Source: JBGSIC01 sp041751875 | GTDB taxonomy: Bacteria; Bdellovibrionota; FAC87; UBA2466; JACKAF01 | DNA length: 64,000 bases | NCBI GenBank assembly: GCA_041751875.1 | Contig: JBGSIC010000013.1 | Coordinates: 1-64,000 of the forward strand | Direction: 5' to 3' | Part shown: in pieces, positions 9,159 through 16,549 of the stretch | Layout: each line of letters starts with the position of its first letter | Position numbering within the stretch: position 1 is the stretch's first letter | Notes under the pieces: model-generated | Seen by the model: only the letters and a program-made list of their open reading frames with translations | Database searches by the model: none | Told to the model about the DNA's origin: nothing | Program-made: the position numbers and the translations under genes

Positions 9159-9262
9159 AGGTGCCTATCTACTTCCGGGCCCAAAAGGTGCCAGGTGATC
9201 ACCCGCTACCGATTGGGCCCGGAAGTAGGTGGGTTCCCTAGCAGGGGGATGTGGCACCTTTA
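9159..9262. repeat. GGTGCC-type palindromic element, long form (copy A2, inverted)
   Basis: CTACTTCCGGGCCCA (9169-9183) pairs perfectly with TGGGCCCGGAAGTAG (9214-9228). The enclosed segment is the reverse complement of the inside of the element at 28-109. Compared with that copy, the stem has changed from CTTCCCGGCCG to CTTCCGGGCCC on one side and correspondingly on the other. The outer right end is disrupted, with GGCACCTTT displaced to 9253-9261. Confidence 0.8.
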
Positions 9263-9321
9263 ACGCAGGCCTCCTTCACATTGAACGCCTTAAGATTGAT
9301 GATTTAGAGCTAGGGGGCGCA

Positions 9322-9858
9322 ATGCAAAAGTTTCTATTATTCTTCGCACTGACTTTTACGGTGAATCTTTTCGCTTATAACGTGGGCGATACGGTTCCCA
9401 ATATCTGCTGGACCGATGTCAACGGCTCACAAGTTTGTCTGGACAACTACAAGGGCAGAGTCGTCGTTCTTGATTTCAACGCCGGATGGTGTGGCCCCTG
9501 CAACACGGAAATGTCGCAACTTGCTCGTCGTGTGGGTGAGTTTAAGAACAAGCCGGTCACTTTTATCAGCGCTTCGATCGAAGGATGGCAGAGAGGCACC
9601 CCACCTAACGCTGCTTTCCTCAAGGAATGGAAAAACAAACATTCCATTCCAGCAAGTATTGCCGTCATCGGTGCAACGCGCGCGCAGTTCTTCGATATTG
9701 CGGATCCGAGCTACACGATTCCCAACTTTGTCATCTTGAGCGGATCGCGCGAAATCCTCCAACGCAGTGGCGAAATGGGAGTGCCGGAGCTCTTTTCTGA
9801 ACTCAATCAGATTTTAGGGAACTCTCCTCCCAAGGGTCGTTTCGGATTCGAGTTCTAA
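9322..9858 (+). CDS. Secreted TlpA/ResA-like thioredoxin-fold protein (paralogue 1 of 4)
   Basis: 178 aa from ATG 9322, which has TAGGGGG as ribosome site; upstream in-frame starts lack one. A signal peptide of about 18 residues is followed by a thioredoxin fold with the active site WCGPC (Cys57, Cys60) and a likely cis-Pro in IPNFVIL. A second pair, Cys29 and Cys39 in ICW...VCL, is shared by all four tandem paralogues and is not part of the usual TlpA active site. It probably handles disulfides in the periplasm; the partner is unknown. Confidence 0.85.
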   Translation: MQKFLLFFALTFTVNLFAYNVGDTVPNICWTDVNGSQVCLDNYKGRVVVLDFNAGWCGPCNTEMSQLARRVGEFKNKPVTFISASIEGWQRGTPPNAAFLKEWKNKHSIPASIAVIGATRAQFFDIADPSYTIPNFVILSGSREILQRSGEMGVPELFSELNQILGNSPPKGRFGFEF

Positions 9859-9867
9859 GCTTTTTCT

Positions 9868-9902
9868 GGCGAAAGCTGGGGATCACCGCCCCAGCTTTCG
9901 CC
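9868..9902 (+). terminator. Intrinsic terminator after the first thioredoxin gene
   Basis: A perfect 14-bp stem (9868-9881 with 9889-9902) with a 7-nt loop starts ten bases after the stop codon. The following T tract is short (TTAAC), so it may also act on the opposite strand. Confidence 0.7.
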
Positions 9903-9964
9903 TTAACATTCGTTAGCTTTATTCTTCAGGCGGCGCACAAGCTATCCCTCTCATTCACCGATGA
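9901..9964 (+). promoter_or_regulatory. Upstream control region of thioredoxin paralogue 2, FliA-like promoter
   Basis: TTAAC-ATTC-GTTAG (9903-9916) is an imperfect inverted repeat. It is followed 38 bp later by AAGCTATCCCTCTC. CACAAG (9936-9941), 15 bp, then ACCGATGA (9957-9964) resembles a sigma28 (FliA) promoter, CTAAAG-N15-GCCGATAA. The same parts with the same 38-bp spacing occur before paralogue 3 (10653-10717). Confidence 0.4.
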
Positions 9965-10002
9965 TTGTGTATTCCGCAGTTAATACTCTAATGGAGGCTC
10001 AC

Positions 10003-10533
10003 ATGAAGGCATTCTCGTTTTTGATTTTAGTCGTTGGTTTGACCCTGGGTTTCAATGCTCCTGCGCAAAAGCTCGGCGAAGTGGTTCGTGATTATTGCTG
10101 GGAAAATGCTTCAGGCGAAGCACGTTGCTTAGGCGATTTAAAAGGCCAAGTGGTCGTCATCGATTTCGGCGCCGGCTGGTGCGGTCCCTGCAACAGCAAA
10201 ATGCGTGAGCTAGTGCAAAAGGTCGGTATCTACGCTGAAAAAAACGTCACCTTCATGAGCGCCATGATTGATGGTTGGACTTCCAATTCGGGAGCTGACC
10301 CCCAGTTTTTAAACGAATGGATCCAGCGCCACAATATTCCCGAGATGATCGAAGTCGTATCGACTCCTCGCAGCGACTTTATTGCGGTTGCAGGTAGCGG
10401 AGGCATTCCTCGCTTCGCCATCTTGAACCAAGAAGGTCGGATTGTTTACCGCGCTTCTGGCCCGAGCTTGTCGACGGTGTTTGCGAAAGTAAATGAACTT
10501 CTCGCACAGGATCCGGTACTAGCGTCCCGCTAG
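10003..10533 (+). CDS. Secreted TlpA/ResA-like thioredoxin-fold protein (paralogue 2 of 4)
   Basis: 176 aa from ATG 10003, preceded by GGAGG at 9993-9997; the earlier ATG at 9961 lies inside the predicted promoter. Signal peptide of about 21 residues, active site GWCGPC (Cys60, Cys63), extra Cys32 and Cys42 in YCW...RCL, and cis-Pro region GGIPRFAIL. It is the closest relative of paralogue 3: both share GAGWCGPCNSKM and DGWTSNSGAD. It has its own promoter and terminator, so it is expressed separately from its neighbours. Confidence 0.85.
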   Translation: MKAFSFLILVVGLTLGFNAPAQKLGEVVRDYCWENASGEARCLGDLKGQVVVIDFGAGWCGPCNSKMRELVQKVGIYAEKNVTFMSAMIDGWTSNSGADPQFLNEWIQRHNIPEMIEVVSTPRSDFIAVAGSGGIPRFAILNQEGRIVYRASGPSLSTVFAKVNELLAQDPVLASR

Positions 10534-10537
10534 TTCC

Positions 10538-10565
10538 AAAAGGTGCCTGGCACCTTTTAGAACCT
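10538..10565. repeat. GGTGCC-type palindrome, minimal form
   Basis: Perfect 21-bp palindrome of AAAAGGTGCC and GGCACCTTTT around a single T, starting five bases after a stop codon. The 17-nt right flank (10549-10565) is identical to 102-118. It looks like a collapsed copy that kept only the ends of the element. Confidence 0.8.
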
Positions 10566-10570
10566 TTGAG

Positions 10571-10610
10571 CGGCCGCGCGAATGGCGACATTCCGCGGCC
10601 GTTTTCTTTT
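10571..10610 (+). terminator. Intrinsic terminator after the second thioredoxin gene
   Basis: CGGCCGCG (10571-10578) pairs with CGCGGCCG (10594-10601), continued inside by GAAT/ATTC, and is followed by GTTTTCTTTT. Confidence 0.8.
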
Positions 10611-10652
10611 CCAGCCAGCCTTTCTGGACGCAGCGCATCCTTCCCCGTTTCC

Positions 10653-10717
10653 ACCTTAACACCCGTTAGAGACAATAGGCTCATTGACTGAAGCTAGGTC
10701 CCTCTCCTGACCGATAA
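10653..10717 (+). promoter_or_regulatory. Upstream control region of thioredoxin paralogue 3, FliA-like promoter
   Basis: TTAAC-ACCC-GTTAG (10655-10668) followed 38 bp later by AAGCTAGGTCCCTCTC, as before paralogue 2. CTGAAG (10688-10693), 16 bp, ACCGATAA (10710-10717) matches the sigma28 consensus CTAAAG-N15-GCCGATAA at all but two bases. Conservation between two paralogues suggests that the promoter was duplicated with the gene. Confidence 0.5.
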
Positions 10718-10753
10718 GCCATTAAGGGCATCAGAAATTTAAGGGGACCAGAG

Positions 10754-11308
10754 ATGAAAAGAATCTTGTGGACGCTAGTTTGGACGCTAAGCGGCATCGC
10801 TTCGGCCTATCAGATCGGCGACTACGTTTCTGATCGCTGTTGGGAATCGGTTCAAGGCGACAAAATCTGCCTAGACGACTACCTCGGAACCGTCCGGGTG
10901 ATGGATTGGGGAGCGGGTTGGTGCGGCCCCTGCAACTCCAAGATGGGTGAGCTCGCGGGCAAAGTGGGAAGTTTTGCCGGAAAAAAGGTGACCTTCTTCA
11001 GTACCATGCTCGATGGTTGGACCTCTAACTCAGGCGCCGACCAAGAGTTTTTGACTGAGTGGAAAGAGAAACACAATATTCCCGAGTCGATTCATGTAGT
11101 CAGCGTGCCTCGCAACGACTTTCTCGCGATCGCTTCTAACGGGGGAATTCCACGATTCTCCATCATCGATCAAGATTCCCGGTTAGTTTACCGCGCTTCA
11201 GGCCCTAGCTTGAACGAAGTTTTCGGCGAAGTGAATAAGCTGCTGACCAACGGTCCCAAAGAGCTTCCGCCTTTTATGATCAAAAAGCCAAACCTCGACC
11301 TCAAATAA
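10754..11308 (+). CDS. Secreted TlpA/ResA-like thioredoxin-fold protein (paralogue 3 of 4)
   Basis: 184 aa. Ribosome site AAGGGGACC before ATG 10754. Signal peptide ends near ASA-YQ (residue 18). Active site GWCGPC (Cys57, Cys60), extra Cys29 and Cys39, cis-Pro region GGIPRFSII. It is followed after 42 bp by paralogue 4 with no terminator between, so the two are probably one transcript. Confidence 0.85.
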   Translation: MKRILWTLVWTLSGIASAYQIGDYVSDRCWESVQGDKICLDDYLGTVRVMDWGAGWCGPCNSKMGELAGKVGSFAGKKVTFFSTMLDGWTSNSGADQEFLTEWKEKHNIPESIHVVSVPRNDFLAIASNGGIPRFSIIDQDSRLVYRASGPSLNEVFGEVNKLLTNGPKELPPFMIKKPNLDLK

Positions 11309-11350
11309 GACCACCAGCGTTATTCGTAAATCGGCGGTAGCAGGCTTATA

Positions 11351-11887
11351 ATGAAAGCGACGATGCTCCGAGGCCTTACATTCCTTCTACTCGCGTTCTT
11401 TCCCCCCACTCTTCTTGCTTCCTCTCCACTCGCTCACCCCGTTTACAATTATTGTTGGAGCGATACTAAAAGCGAAATGGTTTGCCTGAAGGACCACCAA
11501 GGCTCCGTTCGCGTACTTATGTTTATGACCGGGTGGTGTAGCGTCTGTAACAAGCGAATCGAAGAAATCACCCGCCGCTATCCCGCGTTCCAAAACCGAA
11601 ATGTGGTTTTCTACAGCAATATGATCCAGGCATGGAATCCTCAGTCGAATCCCGATCCTGCTTTTCTCGACGAATGGCGCCGACAGCATTCAATACCGAG
11701 AAAAATCCATGTGGTGAGTACCCCGAAAGAAGACCTAAAGGATTTTTCCCATCAAATTCAGATACCTTACTTCGTGGTGATTGATCAAAGCGGCAACGTC
11801 ACCATGCAGGAGGCTGGCTGCCAAATCAGCGAAGTCTTCGCCGAAGTAGAAAAACTCCTGGAGCCCTTCCCCGACAAAATACCGTAG
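11351..11887 (+). CDS. Secreted thioredoxin-fold protein with CSVC active site (paralogue 4 of 4)
   Basis: 178 aa. Signal peptide of about 23 residues. The active site is WCSVC (Cys63, Cys66) instead of WCGPC, which should shift its redox potential. The extra pair Cys35/Cys45 (YCW...VCL) is kept, as is IPYFVVID with the likely cis-Pro. It is the most divergent of the four copies, perhaps specialised as reductase or isomerase. It likely shares a transcript with paralogue 3. Confidence 0.8.
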   Translation: MKATMLRGLTFLLLAFFPPTLLASSPLAHPVYNYCWSDTKSEMVCLKDHQGSVRVLMFMTGWCSVCNKRIEEITRRYPAFQNRNVVFYSNMIQAWNPQSNPDPAFLDEWRRQHSIPRKIHVVSTPKEDLKDFSHQIQIPYFVVIDQSGNVTMQEAGCQISEVFAEVEKLLEPFPDKIP

Positions 11888-11932
11888 TGCCGAGCGCTTG
11901 GCTTCCCCGAAACCTCGTGATAGCAGTCGAGG

Positions 11933-12472
11933 ATGATTTTATCAGGCAACCGCATCCGAGAGGCCCAGGCCGCCGGACACCTCAAAATCGACCCCTTCCA
12001 TCCTGAGCGGGTCGGCCCCAATAGCTACAACCTGGCTTTGCACCACGAACTGGCGACCTACGAAGAGACCGTGCTGGACATGAAAAAGCCCCTCACGCTC
12101 AATCGTTTTTCCATTCCTGAAGAAGGATTTGAACTCGTTCCCCAAAGGCTTTATCTCGGACGCACCATTGAGTACACGGAAAGCGAACGTTTTGTTCCGA
12201 TGCTGGAAGGGCGATCTTCGATTGGGCGCCTAGGCCTAAGCGTGCATATCACGGCGGGTTTTGGTGACGTAGGATTTAGAGGCTTCTGGACGCTTGAAAT
12301 CTTCGCGCTCCAACCCGTGCGCGTTTATGCAGGAGTAGAGATCTGCCAGATTTTCTATCACGAGATTTCAGGTCCTTACGAAAAGTATTCCAGCGAGAAG
12401 TACCAAGACAATCGCGATATGCAACCGAGCATGATCCACCGCGACTTTCTTCGTAATCAACCCACTCTTTAA
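11933..12472 (+). CDS. dcd: dCTP deaminase
   Basis: 179 aa. The trimeric dUTPase/dCTP deaminase fold is shown by VGPNSYNLAL near residue 28, LEGRSSIGRLGL (about 91-102) and ITAGFGDVGFRGFWTLEI (about 106-123), which carries the catalytic Glu of TLE. It converts dCTP to dUTP for thymidylate synthesis. Whether it also hydrolyses dUTP is not visible. It overlaps the convergent subtilase gene by 4 bp. Confidence 0.9.
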   Translation: MILSGNRIREAQAAGHLKIDPFHPERVGPNSYNLALHHELATYEETVLDMKKPLTLNRFSIPEEGFELVPQRLYLGRTIEYTESERFVPMLEGRSSIGRLGLSVHITAGFGDVGFRGFWTLEIFALQPVRVYAGVEICQIFYHEISGPYEKYSSEKYQDNRDMQPSMIHRDFLRNQPTL

Positions 12473-13779
12473 CGGCGCGCTTGGGCGAGTTTCACTAGCT
12501 GGTAAGCGTTGAGAATTCCCCAGCCATAGCGAATGTCCATCTTCTTTTCGCTGGATTGTAGAAGAAGCTTCTTAGCGTCAGCGACGGTAAGCTTATGGTT
12601 GGCGTGTAACATCAAAGCTAGCGCACCCGCAACGTGCGGCGTTGCCATCGAGGTTCCTGACCACGCGGCGTACTTATTACCGGGCAACGACGCTGTCACG
12701 TCGACTCCTGGGGCAGACAGATCCGGTTTAAAAACCGTAAGGATCCAAGACCCCACCTTCCAAAGATTGGGTCCAACGCTGGAAAATGGCGCCAGATCAC
12801 TTTTGCTATCAATGGCTCCGACGGAAATGGGTTCTGGCAAGCCACCAGGCATACCATTCGGGGTCGTTCCGGAGTTACCGGCGGCAAACACAGGAATGAT
12901 CCCCCCGTTGATCCAGGCCTGAATCGCGAGTCTAAACGGTGCGTAGTTTTCGATCGTATTTACTCCGTTGGCTAGCGCTGCTCCCCACGAGTTGCTCACG
13001 ATGTGCGGATAGTCCGCGGTCGAAGGGTCGCCGTCGGGATCAAAAGCCCATTGCATCCCACGAATTAACGTGGAATCCGCGCTCGTTCCGTTAGCGGTAA
13101 ATACCTTCCCCACCAACAACGAAGCATTGGGGGCAATTCCTACGTTGGCCCCCGCAATAGTGCCAGCGACATGTGTGCCGTGTCCGTGATCATCGAAAGA
13201 GTTTTTTAGCTTGGCTACGAAATCGCGGAAGGTCACTTTCACGTAGGAAACCTTTCCTTCCGGGCTCACGCGACGAAACTCGGGGTGACGACTCTGGATA
13301 CCTGTATCGAGAATACCGACCCTGATGCCTGTTCCATCCAGCGCAGGAAATTCTGCCCGGATCTTGTCAACGCCAATACGCTGCAGGCCCCACGGCATTT
13401 GCGCAGGGGGATCTTCCGGTTCCGCAGGACCGGCCGGGATCACAAATTGCCGAACCTGATCGGCTAAAACATGTCCGACCCAAGGTTGTTTCTTAAGCGT
13501 TTCTGCGTCTGTCTTTTCGAGATCCAAGCGCGCCCCTCGAACTAACCAAAGGTCTTCCACATTTCCGCTAATCCGATGCGTCCCCATCCATTTCTCAAGC
13601 TCTTTGAGATCTTTTTGGTTCGTGCTTTTTAAAAGATTTTGGTAGCCCTCGTGTCCGAGCGAGGAAATTGCAATTTCATTTTGATGAAATAAAACGAGAT
13701 AACTGTCAGCGGAAAACGCCGTATACGAAAAGAAAGCGAGAAAGGTGCCTCCCAGGCGAAGCCAAAAAGACCAGTTCAT
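12469..13779 (-). CDS. Secreted subtilisin-family (S8) serine protease
   Basis: 436 aa. Signal peptide (about 1-23), an inhibitor-like propeptide (about 27-115), then the S8 domain with Asp158 in VGILDTGI, His200 in HGHGTHVAG, the oxyanion Asn in AAGNSG (about 302) and Ser377 in SGTSMATP. It is expected to be exported and to mature by cleaving its propeptide. It starts 9 bp after the upstream lipoprotein gene, so the two form an operon. The lipoprotein might be a partner or a substrate anchor, which is only inference. Confidence 0.92.
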   Translation of the reverse strand: MNWSFWLRLGGTFLAFFSYTAFSADSYLVLFHQNEIAISSLGHEGYQNLLKSTNQKDLKELEKWMGTHRISGNVEDLWLVRGARLDLEKTDAETLKKQPWVGHVLADQVRQFVIPAGPAEPEDPPAQMPWGLQRIGVDKIRAEFPALDGTGIRVGILDTGIQSRHPEFRRVSPEGKVSYVKVTFRDFVAKLKNSFDDHGHGTHVAGTIAGANVGIAPNASLLVGKVFTANGTSADSTLIRGMQWAFDPDGDPSTADYPHIVSNSWGAALANGVNTIENYAPFRLAIQAWINGGIIPVFAAGNSGTTPNGMPGGLPEPISVGAIDSKSDLAPFSSVGPNLWKVGSWILTVFKPDLSAPGVDVTASLPGNKYAAWSGTSMATPHVAGALALMLHANHKLTVADAKKLLLQSSEKKMDIRYGWGILNAYQLVKLAQARR

Positions 13780-13788
13780 AGAGCCCCC

Positions 13789-14658
13789 TTATTTTCGATG
13801 CAAAAACTGATTGAGTTCGCGCGAGCTGACTTCTTTCACCTTAAAACCAATCGCTTTGACGGTGTTAAGAGTGTGAATGCCAACCGGTAGACGTACTGCT
13901 TGCGTCACACCATGAAGTTTAATTCCCACGGGTCCCGAAAAGCCCGAAGGAAAGTTTGTCTCCACAAACTCCACGAAGCTCTTGCGGCTCGCTTCGGAAA
14001 CAGTGACCTGCAAACCATTCTGAGCAAGGTTGGTTTGGAAGGACAATGCTTCAAGCGGCGTCCAAGTTTTATCGCCTAAATGAATGCCTTCTATTTGGTA
14101 GTGCAGATGGCCGGTTCGACTCCACCGGGCCGCGCGAAGTAATTGCCAACGCAGTTCGAGCAGGTTCCCTTTCCGAAGCGTCGGAGGCTGGGGCTGAGGT
14201 CTGGGTTCCGGTTGTGGCACTGGGGCCGGCGCAAAAATACTCTCTTCACTTAGGTTGCGGCTATCAACTTCGTCCACGGAAAGTTCGCTATCGAGAAGAA
14301 GAGCGACTTTACTTCCCGTGGGAATTTGAATTTCTTTCTTCTTTGGATAAACGAGCATCTCGACCTGCGCTCCGAGATACTGGCGTTCCGTGCGATAGAG
14401 CGAGCCATCGGCGTTGGTGCGCACGTTGGAAGTAAAGGTCAATGCGTTGGGATAAGCCAAAGTGAGAATCTGTGAGATTCCCTTTCCCGTTTCCCCGTTA
14501 TCGTAGCGAGCCTCGTAAACGTAGAGCCCTTCATCCGTAACAAACTCGACATCGATTTTTGAAACACCACTTGTTTTTATTCCTGGCTGGCCTGGATAGG
14601 TAACCAAACCGCAACCGACCAAGCAAAGGACTAACCCCAAACTTAGGACACAACGCAT
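13789..14658 (-). CDS. Putative lipoprotein, unknown function
   Basis: 289 aa. Signal peptide with lipobox LVGC, lipidated Cys16. A Pro/Gln-rich linker (about 143-162) divides two domains that look rich in beta strands; no family recognised. It is the first gene of an operon with the subtilase. Confidence 0.7.
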   Translation of the reverse strand: MRCVLSLGLVLCLVGCGLVTYPGQPGIKTSGVSKIDVEFVTDEGLYVYEARYDNGETGKGISQILTLAYPNALTFTSNVRTNADGSLYRTERQYLGAQVEMLVYPKKKEIQIPTGSKVALLLDSELSVDEVDSRNLSEESIFAPAPVPQPEPRPQPQPPTLRKGNLLELRWQLLRAARWSRTGHLHYQIEGIHLGDKTWTPLEALSFQTNLAQNGLQVTVSEASRKSFVEFVETNFPSGFSGPVGIKLHGVTQAVRLPVGIHTLNTVKAIGFKVKEVSSRELNQFLHRK

Positions 14659-14739
14659 GGCTTCTCCCGATAAGATCTTGTTTTCACATTAAATCATTGA
14701 ACGACGAAGACAGTTATCCGCGACATGTCATGGGGAGAG

Positions 14740-15402
14740 CTAGCTAAAGAGAGTTGCGTAGAGATCCCAAGTTCCATCATAAATATCTCGGGCGCCCCCC
14801 AGCGCACCATCCTTCCATCCGCCTGATCGAAAAGCGATCGCCTCAAGGCCTGCACCAGCGGCTGACTCAATATCGTAGGGTGTGTCGCCAAGCATCACGA
14901 CTTCCTTGGCCGGAAGTTTCATCCCTTTTAACGCAGAAATAACGATGTCAGGATCAGGTTTCGAGTTTTCTGCATCATCCGACGAGGTTTTGGTGGTAAA
15001 AAGGTCCGTCACTTCGGCGATATCCAACAAAGTTTTCAGATCCGCTTCAGAAGCAGAAGTAGCGATACCGAGCTCATAACCAATGTCTTTTAGCCTAAGC
15101 ACCAGTGACCGCGTTTTTGGAAAAGGTTTCACTTGGCGCAGAAAGACTCGCTTAAAGACCTCACCTTTCTTTTTATCGAGTTTTTCTATCTCGGCTTTCG
15201 AGACATCTCTACCCAAAGCGAGAGGGATCAACTTATCGCCTCCCATCCCTATTAAGGGGCGAATCGACTCGTAGGAAACCGCCTCATCAAAAATGCGGAA
15301 AGCCTCCACGAAGGCCAGTGCATGTTGATCATTGCTATCAACCAAAGTGCCGTCGACATCAAAAATCAACCCGCGGAAAGGTAGAGGAGAAAGTGGTTTC
15401 AT
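14740..15402 (-). CDS. HAD-superfamily phosphatase, phosphoglycolate phosphatase-like
   Basis: 220 aa. Motif I is FDVDGTLVDS (Asp15 and Asp17), motif II IATSAS near 110, a Lys in SKPDP near 148, and motif IV GDTPYDIESA near 172. The helical cap at about 20-85 places it with the Gph/beta-phosphoglucomutase group. Substrate not certain; phosphoglycolate or a sugar phosphate is likely. Confidence 0.85.
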   Translation of the reverse strand: MKPLSPLPFRGLIFDVDGTLVDSNDQHALAFVEAFRIFDEAVSYESIRPLIGMGGDKLIPLALGRDVSKAEIEKLDKKKGEVFKRVFLRQVKPFPKTRSLVLRLKDIGYELGIATSASEADLKTLLDIAEVTDLFTTKTSSDDAENSKPDPDIVISALKGMKLPAKEVVMLGDTPYDIESAAGAGLEAIAFRSGGWKDGALGGARDIYDGTWDLYATLFS

Positions 15403-15444
15403 TAACCACTAGCGAATGCAAATCTGGGACCGAACTAAATCGCC

Positions 15445-16254
15445 CTAAAGCATGAGGTTGATGCTGAGCATATGCTCAAGTGGCGCACTCCCTTGATTGG
15501 GAATTTCCAACGCATAGTGGATCCCCATTCGCCCGCTATCCACGCCCACACCGGCTGACCAGAAGGAAAGACTCTCATCGAGAAGCGCTCTAAAACCAAC
15601 CCGCAACAGAAAGTTATAGGGAGAAAGATATTCAGCACCGACTCCAATTTGGTACGGGTTGAATCCTTCAAGTTTGGTGTTGGCAGCGACTGAGAGAAAA
15701 AGGGTCTGCTCATAGTTGATGCGCCCGCCCACTACGACTTCTCTATCCTGGTTCAAATAGCCCGGACGCCCACCCAAAATGTTGCGGAAAAAGCCACCAA
15801 ACTGGACAGTCGGAACGCTGTAGATCACTCCCACATCCAAATCTTTTAAATTTTGCTTCTGATTACTTTCGTCGGTGCCCCACAATAATTTACCCGCAAC
15901 TCCCCAGCCGAGCGATTCGGTAATTCGCCCTAAAACGGAAATCTTCATCCCTTGATTCAGATTGTCCGTGCCTTTGACGGGAAAACGGTAATAACCAATT
16001 CCCCCTCCCAGGCTTGAGGTTTGCGTATCTAATATAGAGGCGGAGAACGCTCCCGAGCCGTAGTAAGAGCCCTCTATACTATAGAGTTCACTGAAGGCGG
16101 AACCTGCGGGATTGGAATACAGACTGTCGTTGTTGAGGTCAGCCCCTGCAAGCGATTGCCCCATTGCTTTCTCCGCGATGGGAACGATCTCAGCGGCACC
16201 AAAGGTCGTCCACCCGTAGAGTGCAGCAAAAAGAAAAAGTATTCCACGTTTCAT
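15445..16254 (-). CDS. Predicted outer-membrane beta-barrel protein
   Basis: 269 aa from ATG 16254, where the signal peptide (ending near FGA-AE) begins; the longer frame adds 15 residues without a ribosome site. The motif LYSNPAGSAF near the N-terminus, followed by alternating Gly/aromatic strands, resembles the UPF0164/PorV-like barrels of the FadL superfamily. Function unknown. Confidence 0.65.
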   Translation of the reverse strand: MKRGILFLFAALYGWTTFGAAEIVPIAEKAMGQSLAGADLNNDSLYSNPAGSAFSELYSIEGSYYGSGAFSASILDTQTSSLGGGIGYYRFPVKGTDNLNQGMKISVLGRITESLGWGVAGKLLWGTDESNQKQNLKDLDVGVIYSVPTVQFGGFFRNILGGRPGYLNQDREVVVGGRINYEQTLFLSVAANTKLEGFNPYQIGVGAEYLSPYNFLLRVGFRALLDESLSFWSAGVGVDSGRMGIHYALEIPNQGSAPLEHMLSINLML

Positions 16255-16452
16255 AGTTCTCGCTCCTGGAGACGCGCGCGTAGGGCCCATTTGTGACACC
16301 GCTCGTCTGTAACCATACTGTACAAGCTATACCCGCAAAAATAAAGGCGTTGTAGGCAGCCCGATTGCACTCAAAAGGAGTACAGCAAAATGGTCGCCTT
16401 CAGAATACGCGCGAGTCTTCAAACTTCGTGAGAGAACCGAAAGTGTATTCCG

Positions 16453-16467
16453 TGGCACAGGGCTTGC
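16453..16467 (+). promoter_or_regulatory. sigma54 (-24/-12) promoter of the Tyr-rich protein gene
   Basis: TGGCAC (16453-16458), 5 bp, TTGC (16464-16467): GG and GC are exactly 12 bp apart. The predicted transcript starts at about 16478, giving a leader of about 72 nt. Confidence 0.7.
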
Positions 16468-16549
16468 TTTATTCGACCATGGAGTGAGGGCACAGTGTTT
16501 TGTTGTTGCGCCCCGGCCTCACAAAAAGCGCATTGCGGAGTGGATACCG

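Noticed and set aside
9253..9266. TGGCAC-N5-ACGC before the first thioredoxin gene as a sigma54 site
   Set aside because: The -12 half lacks TTGC, and TGGCAC here is the end of a palindromic repeat.
13741..13756. GGTGCC palindrome copy
   Set aside because: It lies in the subtilase signal peptide coding region without a matching arm; a similar lone GGTGCC in prmA near 29764 was rejected for the same reason.
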